DNA of 64,000 nucleotides from Balaenoptera acutorostrata (Eukaryota > Chordata > Mammalia > Artiodactyla > Balaenopteridae). Below the pieces are notes generated by a model. The model made no database searches, was not told where the DNA came from, and saw only the letters and a program-made list of their open reading frames with translations. This document shows, piece by piece, positions 1-11,389 of this stretch (positions are counted from its first letter, which is position 1; every line of letters begins with the position of its first letter). The stretch is taken from assembly GCF_949987535.1 (NCBI RefSeq), contig NC_080067.1, positions 4,712,001 to 4,776,000 of the forward strand. The letters run 5' to 3'. Made by a program: the position numbers and the translations under genes.

Positions 1-198
1 CTACTGAGCTCACGCGCCTCAACTTGGGCCCACGTGCCACAAACTACAGAGCCCACGCGCCCTGGAACCGGCGCACCACAACTAGAGAGAAGCCCGCGCG
101 CCACAATGAAAAGCCCGCACACCGCAACTAAAACCCAACACAGCCAAAAATAAATAAAATAAATAAATAATAAAATAAATCTTAAAAAAAAAAAAAAA
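1..198 (+). mobile_element. CHR-type SINE, 3' part
   Basis: The window opens inside a tRNA-derived SINE. The GC-rich tRNA-unrelated body, the 'acccaacacagcc' segment and a taaat-rich, A-rich tail are visible. The tRNA-like head with A and B boxes lies outside the window. The same body occurs in the complete copies at 26.1 and 51.9 kb. Confidence 0.88.
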
Positions 199-449
199 AG
201 ACTGGGCCTGGAACTGGCACCGTTCCACTTTCCCTGCATTCTCTTGGTCCAAGTTGTCATAGAGTCAGCCCCAGATTCAAGGGGTGGGAAATATAGCTCC
301 ACTTCTTCTTCTTCTTTTTTTTTTTTTTAGAGGAAAATACCAATACATCTTATTAATACATTTTACATGACTTGTAAACTTCCACTGAAAACAATTTGCC
401 TATACCATAAATAGACAAGATAAAATTTGAAAGGAGGTATTTGAAGTGT
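199..449. other. No recognised feature
   Basis: Only a short CTT/poly-T tract near 305-330 stands out. I recognise no gene or repeat family. Confidence 0.5.
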
Positions 450-965
450 ATAAATATTTAAAAGGATTAATATCTAGAATATATAAAGGAGATTTGAATA
501 AATGAAATAAAGGAACCAATAGAAAGTAATGCTTAGAAGGTGTGACTCTAAACTTGGAGAAGAATAAACCCAATAGCGAATAAAGTATAGGAAAAGATGT
601 TCAACCTTGTAATCAGGGAATTCAAATTAAAAGGAGATAACATTTCAGAACTCTCAGATGTCATATATTTTGATGGTGATGTAATTTTGCATGTTGGCCA
701 GCATATGGAGAAAAAAGGATCAGATGTAATTTTACTGAGAAGGAAATTTGCAAAACACTTAATCATTATGTAGTACACCTGAAACTAATATATGATATGT
801 CAATAACAACTCAATGAAAAAGAACATTTGTGAGAGACTTTACAGTCAGATTTTGCAATGTCTCATTTGAAGATTTCAAAATGCTGTATAACCCTAAATT
901 CTATTCCTAAGAATGTGCCCCAGAGAAATTCCTGTGTGTGATAAAGCTTATACAAAAAGACACAC
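450..965 (+). mobile_element. Old L1 fragment (ORF2 3' region) with a nested L1 3' end
   Basis: The segment follows the L1 ORF2/3' region in sense orientation: 'aggattaatatctagaatat', 'agatgttcaacc', 'aatcagggaattcaaatt', then near 900 'ctattcctaagaatgtgccc'. A second L1 3'-terminal piece (about 743-826, 'gtacacctgaaactaat', ending A-rich) appears inserted into it. It is heavily decayed and carries no coding potential. Confidence 0.7.
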
Positions 966-1739
966 TGGTAGCTCTGTTTCTTGATGGAGGGACTTGACAA
1001 AGATCTTGCAGCCACTTGTAACCCACCTCAGTTCCCAGAGGTGCATCTTGTCCTGTTGCCTTGCTTCACCACTCCTCCCACCCCTTCAGGCTCTTCTCAG
1101 CTGAAAAGCCCTTGTTCCTTTCCCACTACTTTATATGGCATCAATCCAAGTCTTATCAAGGTGCCAACAGCATTTGCTTGAACAGCTATAATCACAGTCA
1201 TGCCAGGAATTGCGATGGGTGTAGTGAGGCTGAGATGACTAAGACACAGACCCTGTCCTTAAGGGAACCATAGATTAGAAAAATACTGTTTTTTCCCCTC
1301 CTCTGATCTAGTTTTAATCTCCCCCCCACCAAGTATCCTACCAAGAACATAATGCAATATTTTAATATAAGCATATTATGGAATATAGAACAAGATTTTC
1401 ACCTCCTTTCTATAAAAACTTAACATCTTTCTTGATACAACCCAAGGCCATGTTAACGTACTTAAAAGTTACATTTCATTGTTAATTGACGCTGAACTTA
1501 TTATTGATTATGACTCTAAGTCTTCTTTTTCTAACGTCCTCTTGGTATGGCATGGCACTTGTATCTTATGCTCAGAAAGTTGAATTTTCGACTTAATTCA
1601 GCTACTTCGAAGCTGTCTTTGTAAAGTTTCACCTTGTTAGATCTAAACTACTGCTTTAGCCTATAAGATAATTTAGATCATCATCTCTTGTCTAACATAA
1701 CAATGTTCAGTCAACCCAAAGTTGATGTTTGTGCTTTTA
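966..1739. other. No recognised feature
   Basis: Mixed-composition DNA with short chance ORFs only. No repeat signature or gene could be assigned. Confidence 0.45.
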
Positions 1740-1912
1740 GGTGGTCAGGCAAATAATTGACAAAAATGTTAAATAGACTGAATGTAGAGCCCTGTGACCT
1801 GCCACTGGAGATCTTCTTGGGTGACACAGGAATCACCACTCAGCTCTCCAACTGTTGTGTCCCAGTTGGCAAAACTTCATTTGACCCAATAGCGTATCAT
1901 GAAAATAACACT
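1740..1912 (+). repeat. Possible ancient CR1/L3-like repeat
   Basis: Phrases such as 'aatgttaaatagactgaa', 'agagccctgtgacctgcc' and 'ccactggagatcttctt' resemble an ancient mammalian LINE-derived repeat that I associate with the CR1/L3 group. The family assignment is tentative. Confidence 0.3.
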
Positions 1913-2640
1913 TCCAAGGGTTAGCTCTATCACTCATCTCTCTAAAAAGTTTATACGAATATCCAGTCAACACCAACAGGGTTATCTCCCTTGAAATGTT
2001 ATCTGTACGGTTTCCAAGTAGACCACAGGGCTATATACTGTCTTGGAATGTGCTCAGAAGGCTCCGTCATTGAGCAGGTAACACAGTAAACACCCCAGAG
2101 TCCTTTCTTTCAAATGGAAGAGGGGAAGGCAGAGATAAAAGAAACTCTTCAAACTTCATCTTCTTTCCTTGTGGCTTGTGGTCTCCTCCTCCTCCTCCTC
2201 TGCCCCCCCAGAAATCTCCTCGCCCTCCAAAGCCTCACTGGCCTCTGCCACCAAATCCACCTCGGCCACCTCTGCCACCACCTCGGCCTCCGAAGCCGCC
2301 TTCACCCTTAGGCTTGGCCCAGTCCGAAGTAACTTTGTTTCCATCAATTTCACCATCTTCCATGGCCTCCTTGACAGCTTTGGCATCTTCCTCGCTGTTG
2401 AAGTCTACAAAACCAAACCCCTTGGAGGATCCAGTCTCCTGGTCAGTGACTATCCTTGCACGAATACTCTAATGTCTCTTCTGTAGTATCCTCAGACAGA
2501 CCTTTGACAAACAGAGTTTTGGATGGTTGGCTTCTTGCATTAGGTGATCCCCTGGGTCCTTGCCTGATTGCTCTGCCCTCAATTTCCCTTTTATTACATG
2601 AATTTAAAGCTTCTTTAGCATCTTCAAATGAAGCAACTTC
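1913..2640 (-). pseudogene. NCL: Nucleolin (NCL) processed pseudogene, 5'-truncated
   Basis: Nucleolin is a nucleolar RNA-binding protein with four RRMs and a C-terminal RGG (GAR) tail; it acts in rRNA transcription and ribosome assembly. On the minus strand the sequence reads through the end of RRM3 (ASFEDAKEALNSCNKREIEG), the RRM3-RRM4 linker, RRM4 (KTLFVKGLSEDTTEETL), the DWAKPKGEGGFGGRGGG junction, a shortened GAR domain and the GDHKPQGKK tail. It then continues into about 200 bp of recognisable NCL 3'UTR with no introns, so it is a retrocopy. Damage: an in-frame loss of about three codons in the linker, a deletion of about 17 bp near 2465 that frameshifts RRM4, a TGA stop at 2235-2237 in the GAR domain, and the native stop changed to GAG. 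The 5' break is near 2640, so RRM1, RRM2 and the acidic N-terminus are missing. It cannot encode nucleolin. TSDs were not resolved. Confidence 0.92.
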
Positions 2641-2814
2641 TACGGTAGTTCCCAGATCTTGCAACCCAATAGCCATGTCGGGGAAGGAAAAATTATCAGG
2701 AAAATACAACATTTTCTCAGTGAAAATGTATTGTGTCCCAATCAGCCCTACTCCTTTTTTACGCTCTTACCGACTTAATAATATCATTTCGTATTTTGGT
2801 GATTTCTTTTCTCA

Positions 2815-3725
2815 AAAATTAGTTTGATTTAGGTACAGTTCACATACAACAAATTACACCCATTTAAAATGTATAATTTGACATATGATATCACTTACAT
2901 GTGGCATCTAAAATATGATACAAATCAACATATCTATGAAAAAAAACAGACTCACGGATACAGAGAACAGACTTGTGGTTGCCAAGGGGGAGGGGATGGG
3001 ATAGGGATGGATTGCGAGGTTGGGATTAGCAGATGCAAACTATTATATACAGGATGGATAAACAACAAGGTCCTACTGTATAACACAAGGAACTATATTC
3101 AATATCCTTTAATAAACCATAATGGAAAAGAATATGAAAAAGAATGTATATATATGTATAGCTGAGTCACTTTGCTGTACAGAAGAAATTAGCACAGCAT
3201 TGTAAATCAACTGTACTTCAATAAAATAAAAAAAATAAAATGTATAATTTGATGCATTTTGACAGAATTATGTATAGACCCTTGAAACCCCCACCATAAC
3301 TGGGACACAGGACATTTCCACCACCTTCCAAGGTTTCCTCATGCCCCTTCTCCTTAACTCTTCCCTTCCACCCCTGGTCAGCGGGCAACCTCTGATCTCC
3401 TTTCCATCACCATAGGTTACTTGCTCTTTCTAGAGCGTGTTATAGATGGAATTATACAGTATGTACTTTTTTTGTGTTTGCCTTCTTTCATTCAACACAA
3501 TGATTTTGAGGCTCATCCATGTCGCTGCTCTCCCAGGACTATGTTGCTTTTTACTGCCGAGTGGTATTCTGTTGCAGGGATAGAACACGCTTTCTTTCTC
3601 CACTTCCTGTTGGTAGACATTTGTTTCTAGTTTTGAGCAATGATGAATATAGCTCTTTTGAATATTCATGTCTGAGTCTTGGTGTGGACATGTGTTTTCA
3701 TTTCTCTTTGGTACCTAGATGACTT
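2815..3725 (-). mobile_element. Old L1M 3' end (antisense), host of a younger L1
   Basis: The antisense L1 3'UTR and ORF2-end text ('ggtacagttcacata', 'cacccatttaaaatg', later 'gagtggtattctgttg', 'gacatttgtttctag') is interrupted at 2882-3236 by a plus-strand L1 tail. It resumes immediately after the TSD. Confidence 0.8.
2882..3236 (+). mobile_element. 5'-truncated L1, 3'UTR tail
   Basis: This is an L1 3' end with the cetartiodactyl-type signature ('aacaaggtcctactgta', 'gctgagtcactttgctgtac', 'aaatcaactgtacttcaata') and an A-rich tail. A perfect 16-bp TSD (aaaatgtataatttga) lies at 2866-2881 and 3237-3252. It encodes no protein. Confidence 0.93.
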
Positions 3726-3984
3726 CTCCTTTTTTGGATTTTTGTGTTGTTTTGCTTTTTCACCAGACTCTTCCTACCTAGAATTAACACCACCATTCTG
3801 TGGTTTTGAAAATCAAACTTATGCCGTATTTTGGAAATTCCAGCAAAAGTTATCTACCTCTAACCTTCTGGGATATCATGATAGTTCCTCAAAAACTTTC
3901 CATTTACAAGTTCTCTCAGTTCTTAGAATATAGTCCCATAAATTAGAGAATTGATTCTCCTTTAGCTAGCAGATTTTGGCATAA

Positions 3985-4180
3985 ATATTACTGAACACTT
4001 AATGTGTCAGACTAAGTAGTTTATGTACATTATATGTACATTACCTAATTTCCCACTCACAACCATCTTATAAGAGAGGTACTATTTTTATTTATTTACT
4101 TTTTACAGATGAAGAAACAGAAGCATAGAGAGATGATGTAACTTGCCTAAATTCTGACAGCTGGGGAGATATGTTTTGAA
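3985..4180 (+). repeat. MIR SINE
   Basis: The order matches the MIR core: 'actgaacacttaatgtgtcag', a region of 'tacctaatttcccactcac', 'agaggtactatttttattta', 'cagatgaagaaacagaagc', 'gtaacttgcctaaa'. It is diverged, as expected for a pre-eutherian-radiation SINE. Confidence 0.85.
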
Positions 4181-4279
4181 GCTAGAGTTTCTGTCTTGAG
4201 CTGGAGTCCAAACCATGTCACAATATAAGACAGAGAGTGGTGATTATGATAAGAAACTGGGCATACAGTGCGATGAGTG

Positions 4280-4640
4280 TTTATAACACAGAAAGATTAC
4301 TCTGGGTGAAGACAATGAGAAACTTCCTTGACAGGGAGGTGATGGCTAAAGTGGATTTTGAAAGCTGGGATGAATTTGGTTATGGTGAGGTGGGGACAAA
4401 ATGATATAAAATTCAGATGTACAAGCAACATAAACAGCAGCCCAGGGGCAGGAATGGGAACTCCATTGAGCCGCCTCAGTGCAGAGATCTGTGGGTGATG
4501 GGAGGCCAGGGGGAAAAGTGGCCTTGAGATTAGGTGCCATGGTGGGCAGACTGCAATCAGATCAACACCAGTCTTCGAATGCCAGGCCAGGGAACTGACC
4601 TTGACCGTAATTGTGATGTACGGCATGCAGTGCTCAGGCT
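4280..4640 (+). repeat. Possible ancient interspersed repeat, family unknown
   Basis: 'ttactctgggtgaagacaat', 'gggaggtgatggctaaag' and the closing segment resemble, loosely, a high-copy mammalian repeat also seen near 21.8 and 47.5 kb. I cannot name it without a library. Confidence 0.3.
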
Positions 4641-5212
4641 GGGCTTCAAGATTAATATGGTCACTTGAAATGGATCCAAGGAAGATGACAGTAAAACTAG
4701 GAAAGCCAATTGGGAATCTACTGCACTTAAAAATAAAAGATCACAAGGGCCTGAATCAGAGGGAATGGCAGGGGCGTGGTTTGTATTGAAAGAGCCAACG
4801 GAACTCTGCTTAGTACTAGAAGTTAAAATAATTTTTGTGTCATTTACTGTTTTTGGCTAATCTTGCAACCGCTTTTCCAAACTAGCTTTAAGTACTTAAT
4901 TGCGTTTATACCCATTGATATTTTTCTGTTTTTAAAATTTATAAACACAGAGCTCTCAAGTTATGCCATGAGCATATAGAAGGAATTAAAATATAAATAA
5001 ATTGAAACTATTTAACTCATTAAATAAATGCACTGCTTACGATCCTTACTTGGGTAATATTTGAGTTAGTAACTCTTTCAAGTGATATCTCTTTTTGCTT
5101 ATATCTAAAAGACCTGTAATATTTTACAGTTGCATAAGTATTTAATAAAGGCGGGGATTTCATAAAGTTTAAGTATAAAATTGAAGAGCTTACAGAACAC
5201 CCACACATATTT
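4641..5212. other. No recognised feature
   Basis: AT-rich DNA; short ORFs only, none resembling a known protein. Confidence 0.45.
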
Positions 5213-5334
5213 TACTTATTTATTTATTTTTGGCCATGTGGCTTGTGGATCTTAGTTCCCTGACCAGGGATTGAACCCTGGCCTCGGCAGTGAAAGCATC
5301 AAGTCTTAACCACTGGACTGCCAGGGAATTCACT
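5213..5334 (-). mobile_element. Short tRNA-derived SINE (CHR-1/Bov-tA-like)
   Basis: Read on the minus strand it starts 'ttccctggcagtccagtgg' (A box), has the B box GGTTCAATCCC, and ends in a (taaa)-rich tail after 'gccacatggccaaaaa'. It lacks the long GC-rich body of the other SINEs here, so it belongs to a short subfamily. TSDs are not clear. Confidence 0.87.
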
Positions 5335-6270
5335 GTTTTATTTTCTGAGGTATAGTTTACACACAGATTGTTACTGAGACCAAGCTTGCTCTACTTGCCA
5401 CACGACAGGCCAATAAATTGGGAGATCAGTTGTTGGGGCAAAGAATAATGACTTTATTTGGAAAGCCAGCAGACCAAGAAGATGGCAGACTAGTGTCTCA
5501 AAAAACCATCTTCCCTCAGTCCGAATTCAGGCTTTTTTTATACAGAGGAAGGGGAGGGGGAGGGGCCCACTTTGGTGCCAACCAATGGCTGAGCAGGACT
5601 GTTAATGGTTGCTCACTTGTGGGAGGGGCCCACAATGACCCCGACCAATGGCTGAGCAGGACCGCTACCAGTCGCTTGCTAACAGCCAGGTGCATGTCCC
5701 ACCCCTATTACAAGATCTTAATGTAAAGATCTTAAATACATAGTTTGATGAGTTTGACAAACATATACCTGCACATAACCGTGCCCTGATGAGATATAGA
5801 ACTTTTCATCACCCAGAAAGTGTGCTTTTTCCAGGCAATCCTGCACCACTCCCTACTTCCCCCACTGTTCTGATTTATTGTCACAGATTGGTTTCGACTG
5901 TCCTAGAATTTTACATAAATGGAATCATGCAACATGCACTGTTTTGTACATGATGTTCTGTCACCTGTTGTAGAGATTCGTCCATGATGGTTGCACACAT
6001 CTGAAGTTGTTTCCTTTTTATTGCTGAGGAGGATTCTGGTATATGAATACGTCATTGTTTGTTTGCCCATCCTCCTGTTGGTTTGGGTTGTTTCCAGTTT
6101 GGGGCTGTTATGAATAGAGCTGCTATGAACATTTTTGTGCGGGTCTTTTTGTGGCCATATGGTTCCCTTTCTTAGACAAATGGCTTGGGAACCATGGCTG
6201 GGTCGTATGGTAGGTGTATGTCTAACCTTTTAAGAAATGGCTACACTGTTTTCCAAAGTGTGTGCATTTT
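5335..6270 (-). mobile_element. Old L1M 3' end (antisense), interrupted by a solo LTR
   Basis: L1 antisense text runs from 'tgaggtatagtttacaca' and resumes after the LTR with 'catagtttgatgagtttga', then 'tggaatcatgcaacatgc', 'ttggggctgttatgaatag' and 'gtaggtgtatgtctaac'. The LTR occupies 5369-5712. Confidence 0.82.
5369..5712 (-). mobile_element. Solo LTR, class I (ERV1/gammaretrovirus-like)
   Basis: This 344-bp element begins TG and ends CA on each strand. It is bounded by a 4-bp TSD (agat, 5365-5368 and 5713-5716), the size typical of class I ERVs. The minus strand holds the expected order: two CCAAT-box copies in a tandem duplication of about 63 bp (ccaatggctgagcagg on the plus strand at 5582 and 5645), a TATA box (5536-5542) and an AATAAA signal (5453-5458). 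No internal viral genes are present, so this is a recombined solo LTR. Family name is not assigned. Confidence 0.85.
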
Positions 6271-8086
6271 AAGAATATATTTTAGGATTGTGTGGTTCTG
6301 GACATCTTATTCCTATAAAGCCTACCACAAGACTCGATTAAGAATGTAATATTCACGTTAGACTTACAACGATATTTCCTGTGGCAAGGAGGACTTAGAG
6401 ATTACAGATGGCTGGCTTAGCCATCAACACCATTTTCTCCATAATTATGCTATAAATTAGGGGTGACCCCTGAGCCTCTTCTAGTAAGAACTTCAGTAAC
6501 CGGAAGGTGAACACAAGACCCTCCAAGGTGAAGTGGTGCCTCAAGGAAAAACATGCTATCATGTCACATAAGTTCATAATTTTAAGGAGCCTGTAGGCTT
6601 GGCAGTGGAATTAAATGCTTAACAATAATTCAAAAATGGCTTAGAGAAACTTAAAAATGTGAATCATTTAGCAGGACTGAAATTTTGCTCCTGACATATA
6701 TGTGTGACACAGGAGAGCACTTACCTGGGAATTTATTACCAGCTTCTGAGCAAACAAAGCCTGACCTACATTTGACTAAAGTCAGCTGTCTTTGGTTAAT
6801 CCTATGGGCTTCTTTTTATTAATGTCACAATCGCTAATGTGGTATAACATTGTCATTACCGAATAGCACAGTGGGATTAGCTGCAGCTGTTATTTCTCTT
6901 TCAGAACTTACTGAATCATTAAATCTGAGTTTGGGGGACTACAAGTTGTAAAGATTATTCAAATTCTGATTGAGAAATAGGACTACAGGGAAATTGTAGG
7001 TACATAAAGTAAAACTTTGAATCAATGTTCCTTTTTTTTTGGTGAAGGTTGAATGATCAAAATTGTTCCTTATGTTTAATTTAAAACCAAATGTCAAGGA
7101 AATAGGTGAACAAAAGAAAATAAAAGAACAATAAGAATTACATGCTAAGTCTCTTTTTCTGTGGGGAAACCGATGCGTTGTTACTGGGGAAATATTAGGA
7201 AAATCATTTCCTTCAAAAGATTGTAACATTTTAAGAATCTTAACATTAGTTGAAGAAGGATACACTCTCATTGTAACAAGCCAGAGAAGAACTGATTTCT
7301 CTTTAATACCTAAGGAAATTTTGTTGTATTGTTTGTAGGTCTTCCTTGCAAAAATTTCTCTCTTCTTTTAGAATTCTTACTTTGCCTTTGGTCACAATTA
7401 GTCCTTTGTAAAGGGTATGAACCTGCAGTTTCCAAACTGAACCAAGGTACGTTAGCGTGGCTCAGAAAATTTTCAGTTTTTGAAGCGGAAGTACAGTGAT
7501 ATTGAATTTTTGTTGGATATCACATGAACTACTAGCCCAAGATACTTCACAGTTTCTTCAATGTGATTGTACTACATTCCCCTCCAGGGTGTCCAGTATT
7601 TGTGAAACTGGGTTTTCACAGTTGCTGTGATAAATAGCAATCACCACGTGAAAGGCAAAGTGGAATGAGGGCTGAGGGTGGCAGTGTCCAATCTGATGCC
7701 AAGGTTTAAGAAGTTGTGTGGTGCCCAGGATGCACACATCCTGATTAATAAGTGCTTGTGGTTATTTAAGGATAAAAAAAAAAAAAAGCAGATTTTCTTT
7801 CAGTTTATGTGTACTATTTTTTCAAATGGCTATTAAGTTGTTAGGACAAAAAAAAAAATACCAAGTTGTATGGACCTAACAAATTAGTAAATAAAGCAGT
7901 TGGTCATTTCTTTTGGGTTAAGGATGTTGTGAAAAAATTACAAAGTCACTTAAGGATCCCTTGAAGGGGAGAAATTTGGGAAACTCCTGGTATAATCTGA
8001 TGATCGTATAAGATCATTTCTGACCTGTTATGTTAATTCAATTACCGTGTTTTGAAAGTTATTTTAAAATGTTGGGAGCAACAGAG
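6271..8086. other. No recognised feature
   Basis: Mostly AT-rich, apparently low-copy sequence with A-runs near 7773 and 7847. The stretch 7400-7990 has a transposon-like or pseudogene-like look but I could not place it. No supported gene. Confidence 0.4.
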
Positions 8087-8105
8087 TTCAGAGATTGGCA
8101 TTTCT

Positions 8106-8374
8106 TTCTTTTCTTTAAATTGAAGTATAGTTGATTTACAATGTTGTGTTAATTGCTGCTGTACAGGGAAGTGATTCAGTTATACATATATATATATATA
8201 CATTCTTTTTCATATTCTTTTCCATTATGGTTTATCAAAGGATATTGAGTATAGTTACCTGTGCTATACAGTAGGACCTTGTTGTTTATCCATCCCATAT
8301 ATAATAGTTTTCTTCTGCTAATCCCACACTCCCAATCCATCCCTCCCCCCCGCCCCTTGGCAACCACCAGTCTA
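8106..8374 (-). mobile_element. 5'-truncated L1 tail (antisense)
   Basis: Antisense L1 3' end ('gaagtatagttgatttacaa', 'gtacagggaagtgattcag', a (TA)n stretch, 'gtaggaccttgttgtttatcc'). A 19-bp TSD with one mismatch (ttcagagMttggcatttct) lies at 8087-8105 and 8375-8393. Confidence 0.92.
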
Positions 8375-8554
8375 TTCAGAGCTTGGCATTTCTGAAGCTC
8401 ATTTCTTCTAGATGATATTTTGGAACTCAGGCCTTCTGCAATGATGTCATTGACTCCAAGCAAAACTTTTAAGTTGAAAAGCTTGTCTTTGGCGTCATAC
8501 CCCATGGGCACAGACATCCCTGGATACCTGGAATGCTTGTTCTCCACCACTCCA

Positions 8555-8690
8555 CTCAGCAAGTGGTCTGTGGAGCAGCTCATCAGAAATGCAGACTCTC
8601 AGGTCCCACCCGGAACTGCTGAATCAGAGCCTGCGTTATCACAAGGCCTCTAGGTGACTGACATGCACATTAAAAGTGAGAACCACTCCC
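8555..8690. mobile_element. MER5-type non-autonomous hAT-Charlie element
   Basis: 'agaaatgcagactctcagg', 'tgctgaatcagagcctgcg', 'cctctaggtgactgaca' and 'gtgagaaccactcc' match the MER5 family pattern of short hAT relics. Confidence 0.7.
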
Positions 8691-8927
8691 GTCACATCCC
8701 ACCTCAGCCGCCCTAGACGAAATCCCCCATTCCCTTTGAGTGCATCTTTAAAATCTAGTTTTTGGTGCCCTATTTGATTTGGGCCTTACTATGCACTACT
8801 TAAACCAAAACTTCCTAATGAATTAATGCCTGAGGATAGTTGAAATGTGCTATCATTTCCCAGATAACCTAGGAATTTGGGGAGAAGCTTCATATAAACA
8901 TTTATCTAACCCAGCATTTTCAAAATA

Positions 8928-9305
8928 TCTGTTTTGGACTGAATGTTTGTGTCCCCCCACCCAAATTCATTAGTTGAAGCCCTAACCACGAAATGCGATG
9001 GTATTTGGAGGTGGGGCCTTTGGAGGTCAGGAGGGTGGGGCCCTAGTGATGTGATTAGTGCACTTGTAAAAAGAGACAGCAGAGAGCTTGCTCTCTCTCC
9101 TGCCATGAGAACAAAGAAGAGGTTATGTGAGCACACGGCCAGATGGCAGCTGCCTTTAATCTAAGAGAAGGAGCCTCAGAATGAAACCTACCTTGCTGGC
9201 ACCTTGGTCTCGGACTTCCCAGCCTCCAGAACCGTGAGAAATGAAATCTGTTGTTCAAGCCACTCAGTCTATGGCATTTTGTCATGGAGTCTGAGCTGAG
9301 ACACG
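8928..9305 (+). mobile_element. ERVL-MaLR-type LTR
   Basis: The LTR shows the usual order: 'tggactgaatgtttgtgtcc', 'gatggtatttggaggtggg', 'agagagcttgctctctctc', 'ggacttcccagcctccagaa', 'aagccactcagtctatgg'. It is solo; no internal sequence adjoins it. I assign MaLR (MLT1-like) from memory, so the subfamily is uncertain. Confidence 0.8.
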
Positions 9306-9329
9306 GACCATAATGAACACCTGGTACAG

Positions 9330-9535
9330 TTGGGAAGCCCTGCATGTCCTAATTCAGTAGTCCTGGGGTCCAGAAATGTGTTTATATATAGTCTACACAG
9401 TGAGTATTAGGATCAGATACTTCATAAACCCACTACTTCCCTGACTTACTTGACTGTAAGAATCACCTGAGGACTTGTAAGCTCTCAGATAAGAAGCTAT
9501 AAAATAGGTGTTTTTAACGAGTGTGCTGCATGATT
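9330..9535. repeat. Possible MER5-like fragment
   Basis: 'aattcagtagtcctgggg', 'agaatcacctgaggacttg' and 'gcatgattttgataatt' resemble pieces of MER5-type elements. Too diverged for a firm call. Confidence 0.35.
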
Positions 9536-11389
9536 TTGATAATTAGGTAATTTGGGAAAATCTTTTAACCCAAGGATTAAAATTGATGGAGTTTTAGGCA
9601 CTTGCTGTGGACATGTAGGAATATATTAGTGGGCTTCTCCATTCAGTGATCCTCCTACTGACATGGCCCCAGGAAAAACCAAAGTTGGCAATGTTATTCT
9701 TCAGGCGCTTCCAGCTTCCTCTGCGTGTTCCTGCCTTTCTTCCAGGTGACCAGGGCTATTCTCAGCCTTCTGCATCCACGTATGCCTTTGGATTCTGGAC
9801 CACTTGGAAGGCATTTTTAAAGAGAATTCAATTAAGTTATATATGACAAGTTGTAACTTAATGCAACGTTCTTCCCATGTGGGCTTGCAATTCAGTGTGG
9901 GCAATCCCCTGCCCTTGAATAAATGCAGGGAAGTGTGGGTGCAGGTGTGGGGGGGTCAGTGATGGGCATGAGAATTTTAAGGCAAGAGAAGCGTCTTCAT
10001 ACCTCCCCCCATCATCTTTCATAAGAAGTCATCTAATCTGAGCACAAATAAGTTGTTTTCTAGTTTTTGCCATTGCTTCAAACCAAGGTTGGCTCTGAAA
10101 AAAATCGCAGCGCAAGTGTCTAAGAGTTTCTAAATGCATAGAATTTGAAAAACTGTCACAATGCAATGTTATTTTTTGTCTTGTAAGCGTCTTTGACGTT
10201 TCCCCGTGCAGCCAGCTCACCGCACTCTCTCGTGATCTGGCTGTATTTTGAGGGGTCGGCTCACTGTATACCTTGAAATGGGCTTCTCTGGTGTGGAGCA
10301 GAAAGCATGGATGTCAGGCATGTGAGACGGAAAAGTGGGACGTGAAAAGTGGGAAAGCGCCTTTCTGTGCTGCCAGAGAGGAGTCCGCAAGGTGTTGTTC
10401 TGGGTTCCCGCAGTCATTCAAAGGGCAAACTTCACAACGTCCAGAGCAAATGAAGGAGGAGGATGTCCTCAAATTCCTTGCAGCAGGGACCCACTTAGGG
10501 GCCCCCACCTGGACCTCCAAAAGGGACAGAACATCTGCAAAAGGAGAAGTGATGGCCTCCACGTCATAAGTTTGAAGACTACCTGGGAGAATCTCTTGCT
10601 GGCGGCTCGTGCCGTGGTTGTCACTGAAAACTGGGCTGATGTCAGGGTTCTCTCCTCCAGGGAGACTGGCCGGCCAGCTGTGCTCACGTGTCCTGCTGCC
10701 ACTGGCAGCTTCACTCCTGGAACCATCCAGGTGGCCCTGCAGGAGCCCTGACTCCCAGGGCTTCCTGATCCCGGTGACGTCAGCCTGTCACCCACTCCTT
10801 GGCTCGGCTTCACACAGCCTCTCCTCCGCGCCAAGGGGTCACTGCCATCCAGGCCATGACAAGGAAGCCCACTCAGCAGGTCTGAGCAGGTGGGTGCTGG
10901 CCGGCGAGGTTCTGCACGTGATCTCTGCTTGTACAGAGATGCTGAAGAGATGGGGACAGAAGGGCAGGCTGCTGCTGAAAGGCTGTGACTGAGGAGGAAT
11001 TTCAGGGTGAAAGGCAGCTCCAGCTCCCGAATTTACCACTACTCAACCTGGAGTCTGAAAGTGGTGGTGGCCTCCGTGCCTGCCCAGGGGTCCCCCCTGA
11101 AGACTGGTCCCCAGTCCCCACTGCTCAGGCCACTGAGTGGGTAGGAAGAACCACTGAGTGAATTTCAGCTGTTGTTGCACAGACTCTTAAACAGAAAGCA
11201 GAAATAAGGTTGACGGAAAATAAATGTTTCTTTTTTAAAAAAGTGAGAAAGGGCCACTTCGCAGCAGCAGCAGCCAAAGCCCCGGGGTGAGGGAAGGCTC
11301 TGTGGTCCATGGTCAGTGGACAGTAGGGCTGGGAATGGAGCTTGGGTCCTCTGATTGCAGTTCTGCCTTTCCAAGTAATGAAGGTGATC
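9536..11389. other. Unassigned segment, GC-richer from about 10.2 to 11.1 kb
   Basis: Several overlapping ORFs of 60-140 codons occur on both strands from 10.2 to 11.0 kb, but they are what moderate GC content gives by chance. I recognise no domain, splice pattern or repeat. A perfect CRE octamer lies at 10775. Confidence 0.4.
10775..10782. promoter_or_regulatory. Perfect CRE octamer (TGACGTCA)
   Basis: The palindromic cAMP-response element is exact and sits in the GC-richer segment. Factor binding is inference; no TATA box or start site is evident nearby. Confidence 0.3.

Noticed and set aside
2176..2472. Plus-strand proline-rich ORF (PPPPPLPP, PPRPPKPP)
   Set aside because: It is the antisense shadow of the nucleolin RGG tail.
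10335..10992. Overlapping ORFs of up to 138 codons in a GC-richer stretch
   Set aside because: Both strands and several frames are open at once, as expected for moderate GC by chance. No recognised domain, signal or splice pattern.
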